From Blastopirellula marina (GTDB lineage: Bacteria; Planctomycetota; Planctomycetia; Pirellulales; Pirellulaceae), in assembly GCF_002967765.1 (NCBI RefSeq), contig NZ_PUHY01000014.1:310001-374000 (forward strand): a DNA stretch of 64,000 nucleotides, read 5' to 3'. Positions 6,878 through 13,804 of the stretch are shown here, piece after piece. The notes under the pieces were generated by a model that was not told the DNA's origin, made no database searches, and worked only from the letters and a program-made list of their open reading frames with translations. Each line of letters opens with the position of its first letter. Within the stretch, counting starts at the first letter, position 1. The position numbers were made by a program, and so were the translations under genes.

Positions 6878-7630
6878 CTACATATCGGCCTCACCTGCCT
6901 TGGAAGCCATGCGATGTATCCAATAAGGTGCACTCAACAGACACTGCACTGTCACAAGAAAAGCTACTTGCGAAATAATAATACCAACAATTTCTTGGTG
7001 ACCGTTATCCGAATCAACTCGCTGGGACAAGCAAATCCACAGAATCCCGGTCGCTGGCAATAGCATTAGAAGTATGGTTGTGTCCCTGGTCCCACGTGAC
7101 AACCCATTAAATACGTAAGCACCGATACTGGTAATGCCAATGCCCCCAAAAAACAACACGCCCCCAAGTCCCCTTTGACTTGCCATGCCAAGGTCCGCGT
7201 CGATTCGCAGCTGGTTTGCAACAGCACCGCACGACACACACAGAGAGACAGCACACAATGCGGCATCATGTAAAGAAAATCGCGCGTCAGAATTAGATGA
7301 TGTACGACATACACCTAACTTAGCTAGAAAGGCACATGTTGTAGCAAACAGCATCGCAATGCACGCCCCCTCAGATAGACTATATCCAAGCATGCGTTCG
7401 CTGCCTTTTGGTGCGTTGCTCCAAATGCTATAAGCAGTCATGGTCATGATCAGATACAGTATTATTGTCATCCTTGACCGTGTTGCAGCCATTCCCAAGA
7501 TGCAGGCCTGAGAAAACAACAGGAGATCGCAGAAGGGGGCATCCGCAAGCACCCATACCAGTATGGCGACATGGATAATCGCCGTAATGGAGGAGTAGAA
7601 CGGAACTTCGCATGTGCTATCGGTGCTCAT
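6878..7630 (-). CDS. Polytopic membrane protein of unknown function
   Basis: A 250-residue protein with seven or eight predicted transmembrane helices, for example SSITAIIHVAILVWVLADA, IILYLIMTMTAYSIWS, GACIAMLFATTCAFLAKLGV, GGVLFFGGIGITSIGAYVF, TILLMLLPATGILWICLSQ and IVGIIISQVAFLVTVQCLLS. It is unusually rich in Cys and Ile, and its DNA is more AT-rich than the surrounding genes, which suggests acquisition by transfer. I recognise no family. ATG 7630 is the first in-frame start; no clear ribosome-binding site precedes it. Its 3' end abuts the transposase remnant, so the original terminus may be altered. Confidence 0.65.
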   Translation of the reverse strand: MSTDSTCEVPFYSSITAIIHVAILVWVLADAPFCDLLLFSQACILGMAATRSRMTIILYLIMTMTAYSIWSNAPKGSERMLGYSLSEGACIAMLFATTCAFLAKLGVCRTSSNSDARFSLHDAALCAVSLCVSCGAVANQLRIDADLGMASQRGLGGVLFFGGIGITSIGAYVFNGLSRGTRDTTILLMLLPATGILWICLSQRVDSDNGHQEIVGIIISQVAFLVTVQCLLSAPYWIHRMASKAGEADM

Positions 7631-7727
7631 TTCCGCCGACTCTCACGGCTGTTTCGCGACAAAGGGCAAGAAGAGGTGTCCGCACTCATTGTTCGCTTAA
7701 AAGCTTGCTTTCTTGGATCGACCGCGT

Positions 7728-7838
7728 GGTTCGTCTCGAATTGTGCCTTCCTCGGACTTTCGTTTGGTCGGAGGTTTGAGTCCAGAATCACGCGGCGGGC
7801 TGTTGGGAACGGGAAAGAGTTCGGACACCATTTCTTCT
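7728..7838 (+). repeat. Diverged copy of the dispersed element
   Basis: This copy, in the 279-bp gap between two minus-strand genes, matches copies A and B without gaps over about 110 bp (CCTTCCTCGGACTTTCG, GGCGGGCTGTTGGGAACGG, TTCGGACACCATTTCTTCT). It is more diverged, but the same plus-strand frame is open (VPSSDFRLVGGLSPESRGGL). The hairpin CCTCGGAC...GTCGGAGG is preserved. A GTGTCCG word at 7677-7683 may mark its left end. Confidence 0.65.
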
Positions 7839-7909
7839 GGTTTTTCGCGTGAACAGGACGAGGGGGAAATGAGTCCCGATGCCCGTTCTTTTTCTAAGGT
7901 GGACGTCGT

Positions 7910-9016
7910 CTAGTCTCCTTCGTCTACGAGCGGTGGATCGGAGTACCGGCTACGAGTAGGCTGTGTTCTGCTTTCTATTTTATCAATCATTTGTTCGATG
8001 TTGCGAACGAGGCTTTGATCATCCCGACTTTTTGCAAAGCTTAGAAATGCTTTGAGTAAGTCGAGACGCATTGAAGCAGGATAACCTGGAATCTGATTTG
8101 CGATGACGATAGCCTGACTGTATGTATTCGAAACATTCGTGTAATCGCCGAGCCCAACCTTGGCGGTCGCGTACTCGCGGCAAATAAGCACTGAAAATCG
8201 AGCTTCAAGTCCAGCCTTGGGATGTGTTCCGTCAAGTACGGATTGAGTAATTGTCAGTGCATCTTTAAATTGCTCTGCCTTGTTCAATTCTTTGGCAAGC
8301 AGGGCAACTAATTGGAGGTACTCATCGGTATCCGTGGATTGGCGGCGTTTGTGAGCTTCGATTGTCTGAATGCCATATTTAAATGCATTCGGATAGTCTT
8401 TTGTTGACAAATAGCTAACAAACAAGCCGTGGGTGGTTTGGCAGAAAAGAACTCCATCTGTCATTCGCAAGGATTTCAACTCGTCGTGTGTTTTCTGAAG
8501 AAGGGCTATTCCGGATGCGAGATCTTTTCCCGTGTCGAATATCGCATTGGCCATTATGGTTTGAATTGCCAATGAGTGATAAGACTTATTTCCATATAGC
8601 ACATATGACATATCCAAAGCGGTCTTGTGGTGTGCGATCGCCCTGGTCAGGTCGCCATGCAGTTGGTACTGAATTGCCGTTGATTCCTCGTGTTGCTGTT
8701 CCTTAGCCTGCGCATACGCTTCGTCGGAAGAATTAAGCACTCTGTCCAACTCGTCAAACGCGAGGGTAACTTCCCGCGCCGAGTAGACATAACCATGTCC
8801 ATCATTCTCTTCTATCGACTTCTTGAGTTCTGCAAGCAGCTTGCGTTGCTCTTGGAGGTTCGTCAGTAATATTGCCTTGCCATACCTCTTTGCCAGATCC
8901 TCTTGTTTTTCCCGCGGGTTTGCGTGCTGTGGCGACTGGGCTGAAACCTGCTGAATATCGCAAGTAGCCGTAAGTAGGATGGTGGAAATGACGCAGACCA
9001 ATAAGATGTGTTTCAC
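7910..9016 (-). CDS. Secreted TPR-like protein
   Basis: A 368-residue protein with an N-terminal signal peptide (KHILLVCVISTILLTATC, then QQVSAQ). TPR-like helices follow from about residue 90 (AIQYQLHGDLTRAIAHHKTA, LFVSYLSTKDYPNAFKYGIQ, AKELNKAEQFKDALTITQSV, GLGDYTNVSNTYSQAIVIAN). The GTG at 9016 follows a GGAG twelve bases upstream. The Cys near the end of the hydrophobic stretch could be a lipobox (LLTATC), making a lipoprotein possible. Probably a periplasmic scaffold; function unknown. It lies in the AT-richer accessory block next to a diverged repeat copy. Confidence 0.75.
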   Translation of the reverse strand: MKHILLVCVISTILLTATCDIQQVSAQSPQHANPREKQEDLAKRYGKAILLTNLQEQRKLLAELKKSIEENDGHGYVYSAREVTLAFDELDRVLNSSDEAYAQAKEQQHEESTAIQYQLHGDLTRAIAHHKTALDMSYVLYGNKSYHSLAIQTIMANAIFDTGKDLASGIALLQKTHDELKSLRMTDGVLFCQTTHGLFVSYLSTKDYPNAFKYGIQTIEAHKRRQSTDTDEYLQLVALLAKELNKAEQFKDALTITQSVLDGTHPKAGLEARFSVLICREYATAKVGLGDYTNVSNTYSQAIVIANQIPGYPASMRLDLLKAFLSFAKSRDDQSLVRNIEQMIDKIESRTQPTRSRYSDPPLVDEGD

Positions 9017-9051
9017 TATCGCAATTCTCCGTACGAAGAAGTGTCAGCACA

Positions 9052-9068
9052 GGCTCTATAGAAAACTC
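9052..9068 (+). repeat. Solo insertion-sequence end
   Basis: GGCTCTATAGAAAACTC matches 6314-6330 at 16 of 17 positions in the same orientation, but no transposase is next to it. It lies 36 bases upstream of the TPR-like gene's start, on the far side of that gene's leader. Confidence 0.4.
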
Positions 9069-9119
9069 GAGGATTTCCATGGCCCGCTCGCGGACTTTCA
9101 ACCGTAACAGTTCTTAACG

Positions 9120-9153
9120 GATTAGGAAACGGTGCCATTCGGTTCGGACACCT
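9120..9153 (+). repeat. Internally deleted copy of the dispersed element
   Basis: GATTAGGAAACGGTGCC joined directly to TTCGGACACCTT reproduces the two ends of copy B (GATTAGGAAATGGTGTC ... TCCGGACACCTT) with the roughly 100-bp interior missing. Finding both ends together supports them as the element's termini. Confidence 0.45.
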
Positions 9154-9191
9154 TATATGCGTCCACCTTTTGTTTCGCCGGATCCTTTCGT

Positions 9192-9617
9192 TCATCGTTG
9201 GGTACGTCGATCGAATTGGTCGAGGACTTCTTGTCCGTATGCCGCAGCAAAGTCGCGTGGGGAGCGATTCGCGTTGTCACGAACATCCAGGCAGGCACCA
9301 AGCTCGAGTAGGAGGCGTGTCGTCTCGAACTGCATGTCCGATACCGTATCGCCCGCTTGCACAACGGCATCGATGTCAATGTCGACCGCGATATGCATTG
9401 CCGTTTGCCGAAATTCGTCTCTTGCCTCTACGTTTGCACCTGCAGCGACCAACGCGCGGATCGCGTCCATGTTCTGATGCTCACACGCGAGGTGAAGCCA
9501 GGGCCAGATCGCGTTGGGAACCACAGAGTTCACGTTACCTCCCGCAGCAATGAACTTGGGAAGTTCAGCGGCTCCTTGGCCGTTTGCGATCAAGTGGCTG
9601 AATTCATCTGGAGTCAT
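9192..9617 (-). CDS. Ankyrin-repeat protein
   Basis: A 141-residue protein with about three ankyrin units: ELPKFIAAGGNVNSVVPNAI, PWLHLACEHQNMDAIRALVA plus AGANVEARDE, and TAMHIAVDIDIDAVV with an inserted stretch before ETTRLLLELGACLDVRDNAN and RSPRDFAAAYG. Such small repeat proteins are soluble binders, and several serve as immunity or anti-toxin partners; no partner is visible here. ATG 9617 gives the typical 'MTPDEFSHLIANGQ' opening; the longer TTG start at 9680 would overlap the neighbouring gene and is less likely. Confidence 0.8.
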   Translation of the reverse strand: MTPDEFSHLIANGQGAAELPKFIAAGGNVNSVVPNAIWPWLHLACEHQNMDAIRALVAAGANVEARDEFRQTAMHIAVDIDIDAVVQAGDTVSDMQFETTRLLLELGACLDVRDNANRSPRDFAAAYGQEVLDQFDRRTQR

Positions 9618-9669
9618 ACACGTCCAGGACGAATGTATGATGAGATCGTGGATGTAAAGAGCTGCAAAA

Positions 9670-10257
9670 CTACGCTTCAATCTTCGTCCCCAGCACTTCC
9701 AAGAATGCTCGGATCCAGGCTGGGTGGGCGGGCCAGGCGGGGCCGGTGACTAGTTTGCCGTCGACGTGGGCGTTGTCGAAGGTGTCGCTTGGTGGGATGC
9801 TTTCGCCTCCGCCGATCACGACTTCCGGACCGCAGGCCGGGTAAGGACAAACGGTCTTACCTTTCAACACGCCGGCGGCAGCCAGGATTTGGGGGCCGTG
9901 ACAGATGGCGGCGATCGGTTTGTCGGCCTCGGCGAAGTGCCGCACGATTTCCAATACCTTGTCGTTCAAACGCAGGTACTCGGGGGCGCGGCCGCCAGGG
10001 ATCACCAAGGCGTCAAACGTGGTGGCGTCGATCTCGTCAAACGTGGCGTTCAGCTGAAAGTTATGACCTGGCTTCTCGCTGTATGTTTGGTGGCCTTCAA
10101 AGTCGTGAATCGCCGTCGCGACCTTGTCGCCCGCCTTCTTGTCAGGGCAGACAGCAGATACTTCGTGGCCGACCATCAACAGCATTTGAAAGGGAACCAT
10201 CACTTCGTAATCTTCCACGAAGTCGCCGACGAGCATCAAAATCTTCTTGGCTGCCAT
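9670..10257 (-). CDS. DJ-1/PfpI family protein
   Basis: A 195-residue protein of the DJ-1/ThiJ/PfpI superfamily. The nucleophile elbow AAICHGPQ carries the reactive Cys followed by His, and [20 protein letters not shown] supplies the conserved Glu near the N-terminus. [16 protein letters not shown] is the family's glycine-rich loop. Members act as stress-response deglycase-like or protease-like enzymes; the exact substrate cannot be told. The ATG at 10257 has GGAG ten bases before it; the TTG at 10266 is less likely. It lies 33 bases downstream of the acyl carrier protein gene and could be co-transcribed. Confidence 0.9.
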   Translation of the reverse strand: MAAKKILMLVGDFVEDYEVMVPFQMLLMVGHEVSAVCPDKKAGDKVATAIHDFEGHQTYSEKPGHNFQLNATFDEIDATTFDALVIPGGRAPEYLRLNDKVLEIVRHFAEADKPIAAICHGPQILAAAGVLKGKTVCPYPACGPEVVIGGGESIPPSDTFDNAHVDGKLVTGPAWPAHPAWIRAFLEVLGTKIEA

Positions 10258-10290
10258 GGGTGTCAATCTCCTGCGCGGGCGTTTGCTGTC

Positions 10291-10536
10291 TTACTTGGCG
10301 GTATTTTGCTGGATGAATGCAACGACGTCTCCGACAGATTGCATCTCCGAGAAATCATCGTAATCGATTCGAAAGCCGAAGTGTTTCTCGATCTCGCAGA
10401 CTAACTCGATCATCTCGAATGAATCGGGAATCAAGTCTTCCGAGAGCGAGCTGTCCATGCGCACAACTTCGGGGCGAATCTGGCGAGCTTTCACGATCTT
10501 TGATCGCAACCACTCAAACACTTCCTGATCTTGCAT
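10291..10536 (-). CDS. Acyl carrier protein
   Basis: An 81-residue acidic helical protein. The phosphopantetheine attachment motif is LIPDSFEMIEL with Ser39, a DSF in place of the more common DSL, followed by the characteristic helix III sequence VCEIEKHFGFRIDYDDFSEM. Length and pattern fit an ACP carrying acyl chains on a 4'-phosphopantetheine arm. It is not next to fatty-acid synthesis genes, so it is probably a specialised ACP rather than the main AcpP. ATG 10536 follows AAGGACC by about nine bases. Confidence 0.9.
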   Translation of the reverse strand: MQDQEVFEWLRSKIVKARQIRPEVVRMDSSLSEDLIPDSFEMIELVCEIEKHFGFRIDYDDFSEMQSVGDVVAFIQQNTAK

Positions 10537-10910
10537 AGCGCCCGGTCCTTTCTAGCGAAGGCGTAGGGCGCGATCTCGCCCTGAATTAAGCTCTGGTCGA
10601 TTGCTGGCCAGATAGTCTGCAAAGCACGTACCCGCAGGCTAATCAATCGACCACCAAGCGGTTTTGAGGTGGTGGGCACGATTTTAGCACATGCTTGAAG
10701 TAGGTTTCGACCCTTCGTAACCGCTGATTTAAGTGGTTTGTGGGGCTCATAAGCGAAAGACAGACAAAAAAGGTAAGAGAAAACGATTAGATAGAGTGTT
10801 GTGTCTAGGTTGTCGCTGCCGATAAGCAAGGCGTAAGACCCAGTTTTGCTAGCACTTTGGTGCGACGGCGCCCAAGTGTGACGATTGTTCCATCCCCCGG
10901 AAGAGAACCG
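10537..10910. other. Divergent intergenic region, no gene seen
   Basis: The 374-bp gap separates the minus-strand ACP gene from the plus-strand RNase H-like gene and must hold both promoters. I see no convincing frame or repeat. It contains AT-richer stretches around 10740-10810 suitable for promoters, but I cannot place a -10/-35 pair with confidence. Confidence 0.4.
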
Positions 10911-11435
10911 ATGAGAGAGAGTACTCCCCTTTATCTCCTCGCTACCGGATCTCGAAGTGATATTGAAGGTGGACGATGGCAATTCGTGCTGCGGAAAGCG
11001 GACCGACAGTTCGAGATTGCTGAATCTGACTTCGAACCGAACCACTTCGGTGATCGTGTGGCACTTTTAGCCGTGGTGCGAGGCCTGGAAGCGATTCCAG
11101 AACCAAGCCGCGTGCTGCTTTTGACACCGTCCCGCTACATCTTGAATGGAGTCCGACACGGGCTTTGTGCCTGGGAGGATCAGGGCTTTGCGTTGGAGCG
11201 TCTCGGACGACGCGTAGCGGTTCGCAACCACGATTTATGGGCGCGGGTCGCCCAGGCACAGCAATTTCATCGCATCACGGCCAAGTACAGCGAGTCTGGT
11301 TTGGTGGATGCGGTGCGAAGCGAGCAGGGATTTGTTGCTCCTTCGATCGCAGATGACATTCGCTATGCCTTAAACGAAACCCAACGTGAAGTGGAATTGG
11401 CCGAGGCCGCGGGGCCCCTCGCAGCATGTGCCTAG
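10911..11435 (+). CDS. RNase H-fold protein, catalytic residues lost
   Basis: A 174-residue protein, ATG 10911 after GGAAGAGA. The layout matches RNase HI: a first strand (LYLLATGSRSD) where the enzyme has TDG, a helix VALLAVVRGLEAI, a strand VLLLTPSRYILNGVRHGLCA W where the enzyme has TDS, and VRNHDLWARVAQAQQFH matching the conserved 'N.DLW'. The three catalytic acids that can be aligned are replaced: Asp10 by Thr, Glu48 by Ala and Asp70 by Pro. It is probably a non-catalytic RNase H fold; nucleic-acid binding would be inference. The substrate-handling DLW motif is intact, so the fold call is fairly sure. Confidence 0.7.
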   Translation: MRESTPLYLLATGSRSDIEGGRWQFVLRKADRQFEIAESDFEPNHFGDRVALLAVVRGLEAIPEPSRVLLLTPSRYILNGVRHGLCAWEDQGFALERLGRRVAVRNHDLWARVAQAQQFHRITAKYSESGLVDAVRSEQGFVAPSIADDIRYALNETQREVELAEAAGPLAACA

Positions 11436-11518
11436 GTGCAAGTTTTTGCCATTAATTCCAAGAAAATCTCCCCCACACAACATCGATATACAAGCCACGG
11501 CTTGGCAAGGAGTAGGAC

Positions 11519-13729
11519 GTGCATACCATTGGTAGTTTGGGTAAAATAACCGACATTATTGACGGTTGTTCTGACAATCCGAGTCGCTTTCTGGGGCCAC
11601 ACCCAGTGGAAGCCTCGGGAATGAAGTCCGCGGCAGTTCGAGCCTACTTGCCCGGGAAAGAACAGGCCTGGTTGTTTCATCCAGGACACGGACAAAACAC
11701 CCCGATGGAGAAGATCCATCCGGCTGGCTTGTTCGAGGCGACGTGTCCTATGGATGGGGTAACGGAAAAGGGCCAGTACCAACTTCGAATCGACTCTGGA
11801 AGCGGCCAGATGAAAACTATGCATGACCCCTACGCGTTTCCTTCGTTCTTCACCGGCTTTGACCTGCATCTGCTGGGTGAGGGAAAGCACTGGACTTCCT
11901 ACGAGAAGATGGGTGCCCATCCCCGCACCGTGAATGGTGTCACCGGCATCAACTTCGCCGTTTGGGCCCCTAATGCTCGTTCGGTATCGGTCGTCGGCGA
12001 TTTTAACGACTGGGATGCTCGTAGCCACCAGATGAACAAGGTTGGCTCGAGCGGTATCTGGGAACTGTTCATCCCGGATATGGCCGTCGGCGAAAAGTAC
12101 AAGTATCGCGTTCGTCAGGCCGATCGTGCTGTCGACAAGTGCGATCCTTACGGCTTCGCTGCCGAAATGCCACCACGCACAGCCTCGGTTGTGGCGGACC
12201 TCAGTGTTCACCAGTGGCAAGACCAAGCGTGGATGGAGCGTCGTGCCAACGAAGATCAACTGTCCAAGCCGATGTCGGTTTACGAAGTCCACCTGGGCAG
12301 CTGGGCACGCAATGCCGAAGAAGAGCATGGCTGGTTCAACTACCGCCACCTGGCCCACGAGTTGGTCAAATATTGCAAGCAGCAGAACCACACCCACATC
12401 GAATTGATGCCGATTTCCGAGCATCCGTTCACCGGTAGCTGGGGCTATCAAACGGTGGGCTACTACGCCGCGACCAGCCGTTACGGAACTCCGGAAGATT
12501 TCATGTACTTCGTCGATTACTGCCATCAGAACGACTTGGCAGTGATCCTCGACTGGGTGCCAGCTCACTTCCCCAAAGACGACCACGGTCTTCGTCGCTT
12601 CGACGGTACCGCCTTGTACGAACACGAAGACCCACGTCGGGGCGAACACCCAGACTGGGGAACGCTGATCTTCAACTACGGTCGTAACGAAGTTCGCAAC
12701 TTCCTGGTTTCCAACGCATTGTTCCTGTTCGACAAGTACCACATCGATGGTCTACGTGTCGACGCGGTCGCTTCGATGCTGTATCTCGACTACAGCCGCG
12801 AACATGATCAATGGATTCCGAACCAATACGGTGGTCGCGAAAATCTCGAGGCTATTTCGTTCCTCAAGGAATTCAACGAACAGTCGCACCTGCAACATCC
12901 GGGTGTCGTCACGATCGCGGAAGAATCGACCGCTTGGGGCGGCGTTTCGCGACCGACCTACGATGGTGGTCTCGGTTTCAGCCTGAAGTGGAACATGGGC
13001 TGGATGAACGACACACTGCGATACATGCGGAAAGATCCGATCTATCGCCAACATCACCATGGCGAGCTGACCTTCAGCCTGATCTACGCGTTCACCGAAA
13101 ACTTCGTGCTTCCGCTTTCGCACGATGAAGTGGTGCACGGCAAGGGATCGCTCTTGGATCAGATGCCAGGCGACATGTGGCAGCGATTCGCCAACTTGCG
13201 ATTGTTGTTCTCGTACATGTGGACGCACCCAGGTAAGAAGCTGTTGTTCATGGGTGGCGAAATCGCCCAGTGGAACGAATGGAACCTGGAAGCGGGTCTG
13301 CAGTGGGATCTCTTGGAATGGGAGTCGCACCAGGGGATGCAGAAACTGATCTCCGACCTCAATGCGATGCTGGTCCACGAACCTGCTTTGCATGAAGTCG
13401 ACTTCACCGGCGACGGTTTCGAGTGGATCGACTGCAACGACTGGCAGAACAGCGTCATCACCTATGTCCGTAAGGGTAAGAACCCAGACGACTTCGTCCT
13501 GGTGGCTTGCAACTTCACGCCCAACGCTTGTGACAATTACCGCATGGGTGTGCCGACAGCCGGAAACTACCGCGAAGTCTTCAACTCGGACAACTCGCGT
13601 TACGCTGGCAGCGATGTCATCAATACCGACGAAATCGCTTCGCAGCAGGTTGCCTGGAATGGTCGCGAGAACTCGATCCAGTTCCGTCTGCCGCCCCTGG
13701 GTACGGTAGTCTTCCGTCCTCAGCGCTAA
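11519..13729 (+). CDS. glgB: 1,4-alpha-glucan branching enzyme
   Basis: A 736-residue GH13 enzyme that cuts alpha-1,4-glucan chains and rejoins them as alpha-1,6 branches in glycogen. Two N-terminal beta domains come first, the second being CBM48 ([22 protein letters not shown], about 140-165). Then comes the (beta/alpha)8 barrel with nucleophile Asp415 ([10 protein letters not shown]), acid/base Glu468 (IAEEST) and Asp536 ([11 protein letters not shown]), and a C-terminal all-beta domain. Length is typical. It starts with GTG at 11519, supported by AAGGAG six bases upstream. It is a single gene ending in a strong terminator. Confidence 0.97.
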   Translation: MHTIGSLGKITDIIDGCSDNPSRFLGPHPVEASGMKSAAVRAYLPGKEQAWLFHPGHGQNTPMEKIHPAGLFEATCPMDGVTEKGQYQLRIDSGSGQMKTMHDPYAFPSFFTGFDLHLLGEGKHWTSYEKMGAHPRTVNGVTGINFAVWAPNARSVSVVGDFNDWDARSHQMNKVGSSGIWELFIPDMAVGEKYKYRVRQADRAVDKCDPYGFAAEMPPRTASVVADLSVHQWQDQAWMERRANEDQLSKPMSVYEVHLGSWARNAEEEHGWFNYRHLAHELVKYCKQQNHTHIELMPISEHPFTGSWGYQTVGYYAATSRYGTPEDFMYFVDYCHQNDLAVILDWVPAHFPKDDHGLRRFDGTALYEHEDPRRGEHPDWGTLIFNYGRNEVRNFLVSNALFLFDKYHIDGLRVDAVASMLYLDYSREHDQWIPNQYGGRENLEAISFLKEFNEQSHLQHPGVVTIAEESTAWGGVSRPTYDGGLGFSLKWNMGWMNDTLRYMRKDPIYRQHHHGELTFSLIYAFTENFVLPLSHDEVVHGKGSLLDQMPGDMWQRFANLRLLFSYMWTHPGKKLLFMGGEIAQWNEWNLEAGLQWDLLEWESHQGMQKLISDLNAMLVHEPALHEVDFTGDGFEWIDCNDWQNSVITYVRKGKNPDDFVLVACNFTPNACDNYRMGVPTAGNYREVFNSDNSRYAGSDVINTDEIASQQVAWNGRENSIQFRLPPLGTVVFRPQR

Positions 13730-13753
13730 GCGCACGCGAAATCAAGAAACGAA

Positions 13754-13781
13754 AAAGGGCCGGCATGTTTGCCGGCCCTTT
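13754..13781. terminator. Bidirectional intrinsic terminator
   Basis: Perfect 11-bp stem AAAGGGCCGGC / GCCGGCCCTTT with a six-base loop (ATGTTT), preceded by A-run and followed by TTTGCTTTT. It sits between the convergent glgB and foldase genes and can serve both. Confidence 0.85.
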
Positions 13782-13804
13782 GCTTTTCGAAGCATCCACG
13801 ATGA

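Noticed and set aside
11432-12742. Minus-strand open frame (436 codons) opposite glgB
   Set aside because: It covers the GH13 catalytic region on the other strand and has no recognisable domain or ribosome-binding site.
12752-13735. Minus-strand open frame opposite the 3' half of glgB
   Set aside because: Shadow frame; Val/His/Arg-rich with no motif.
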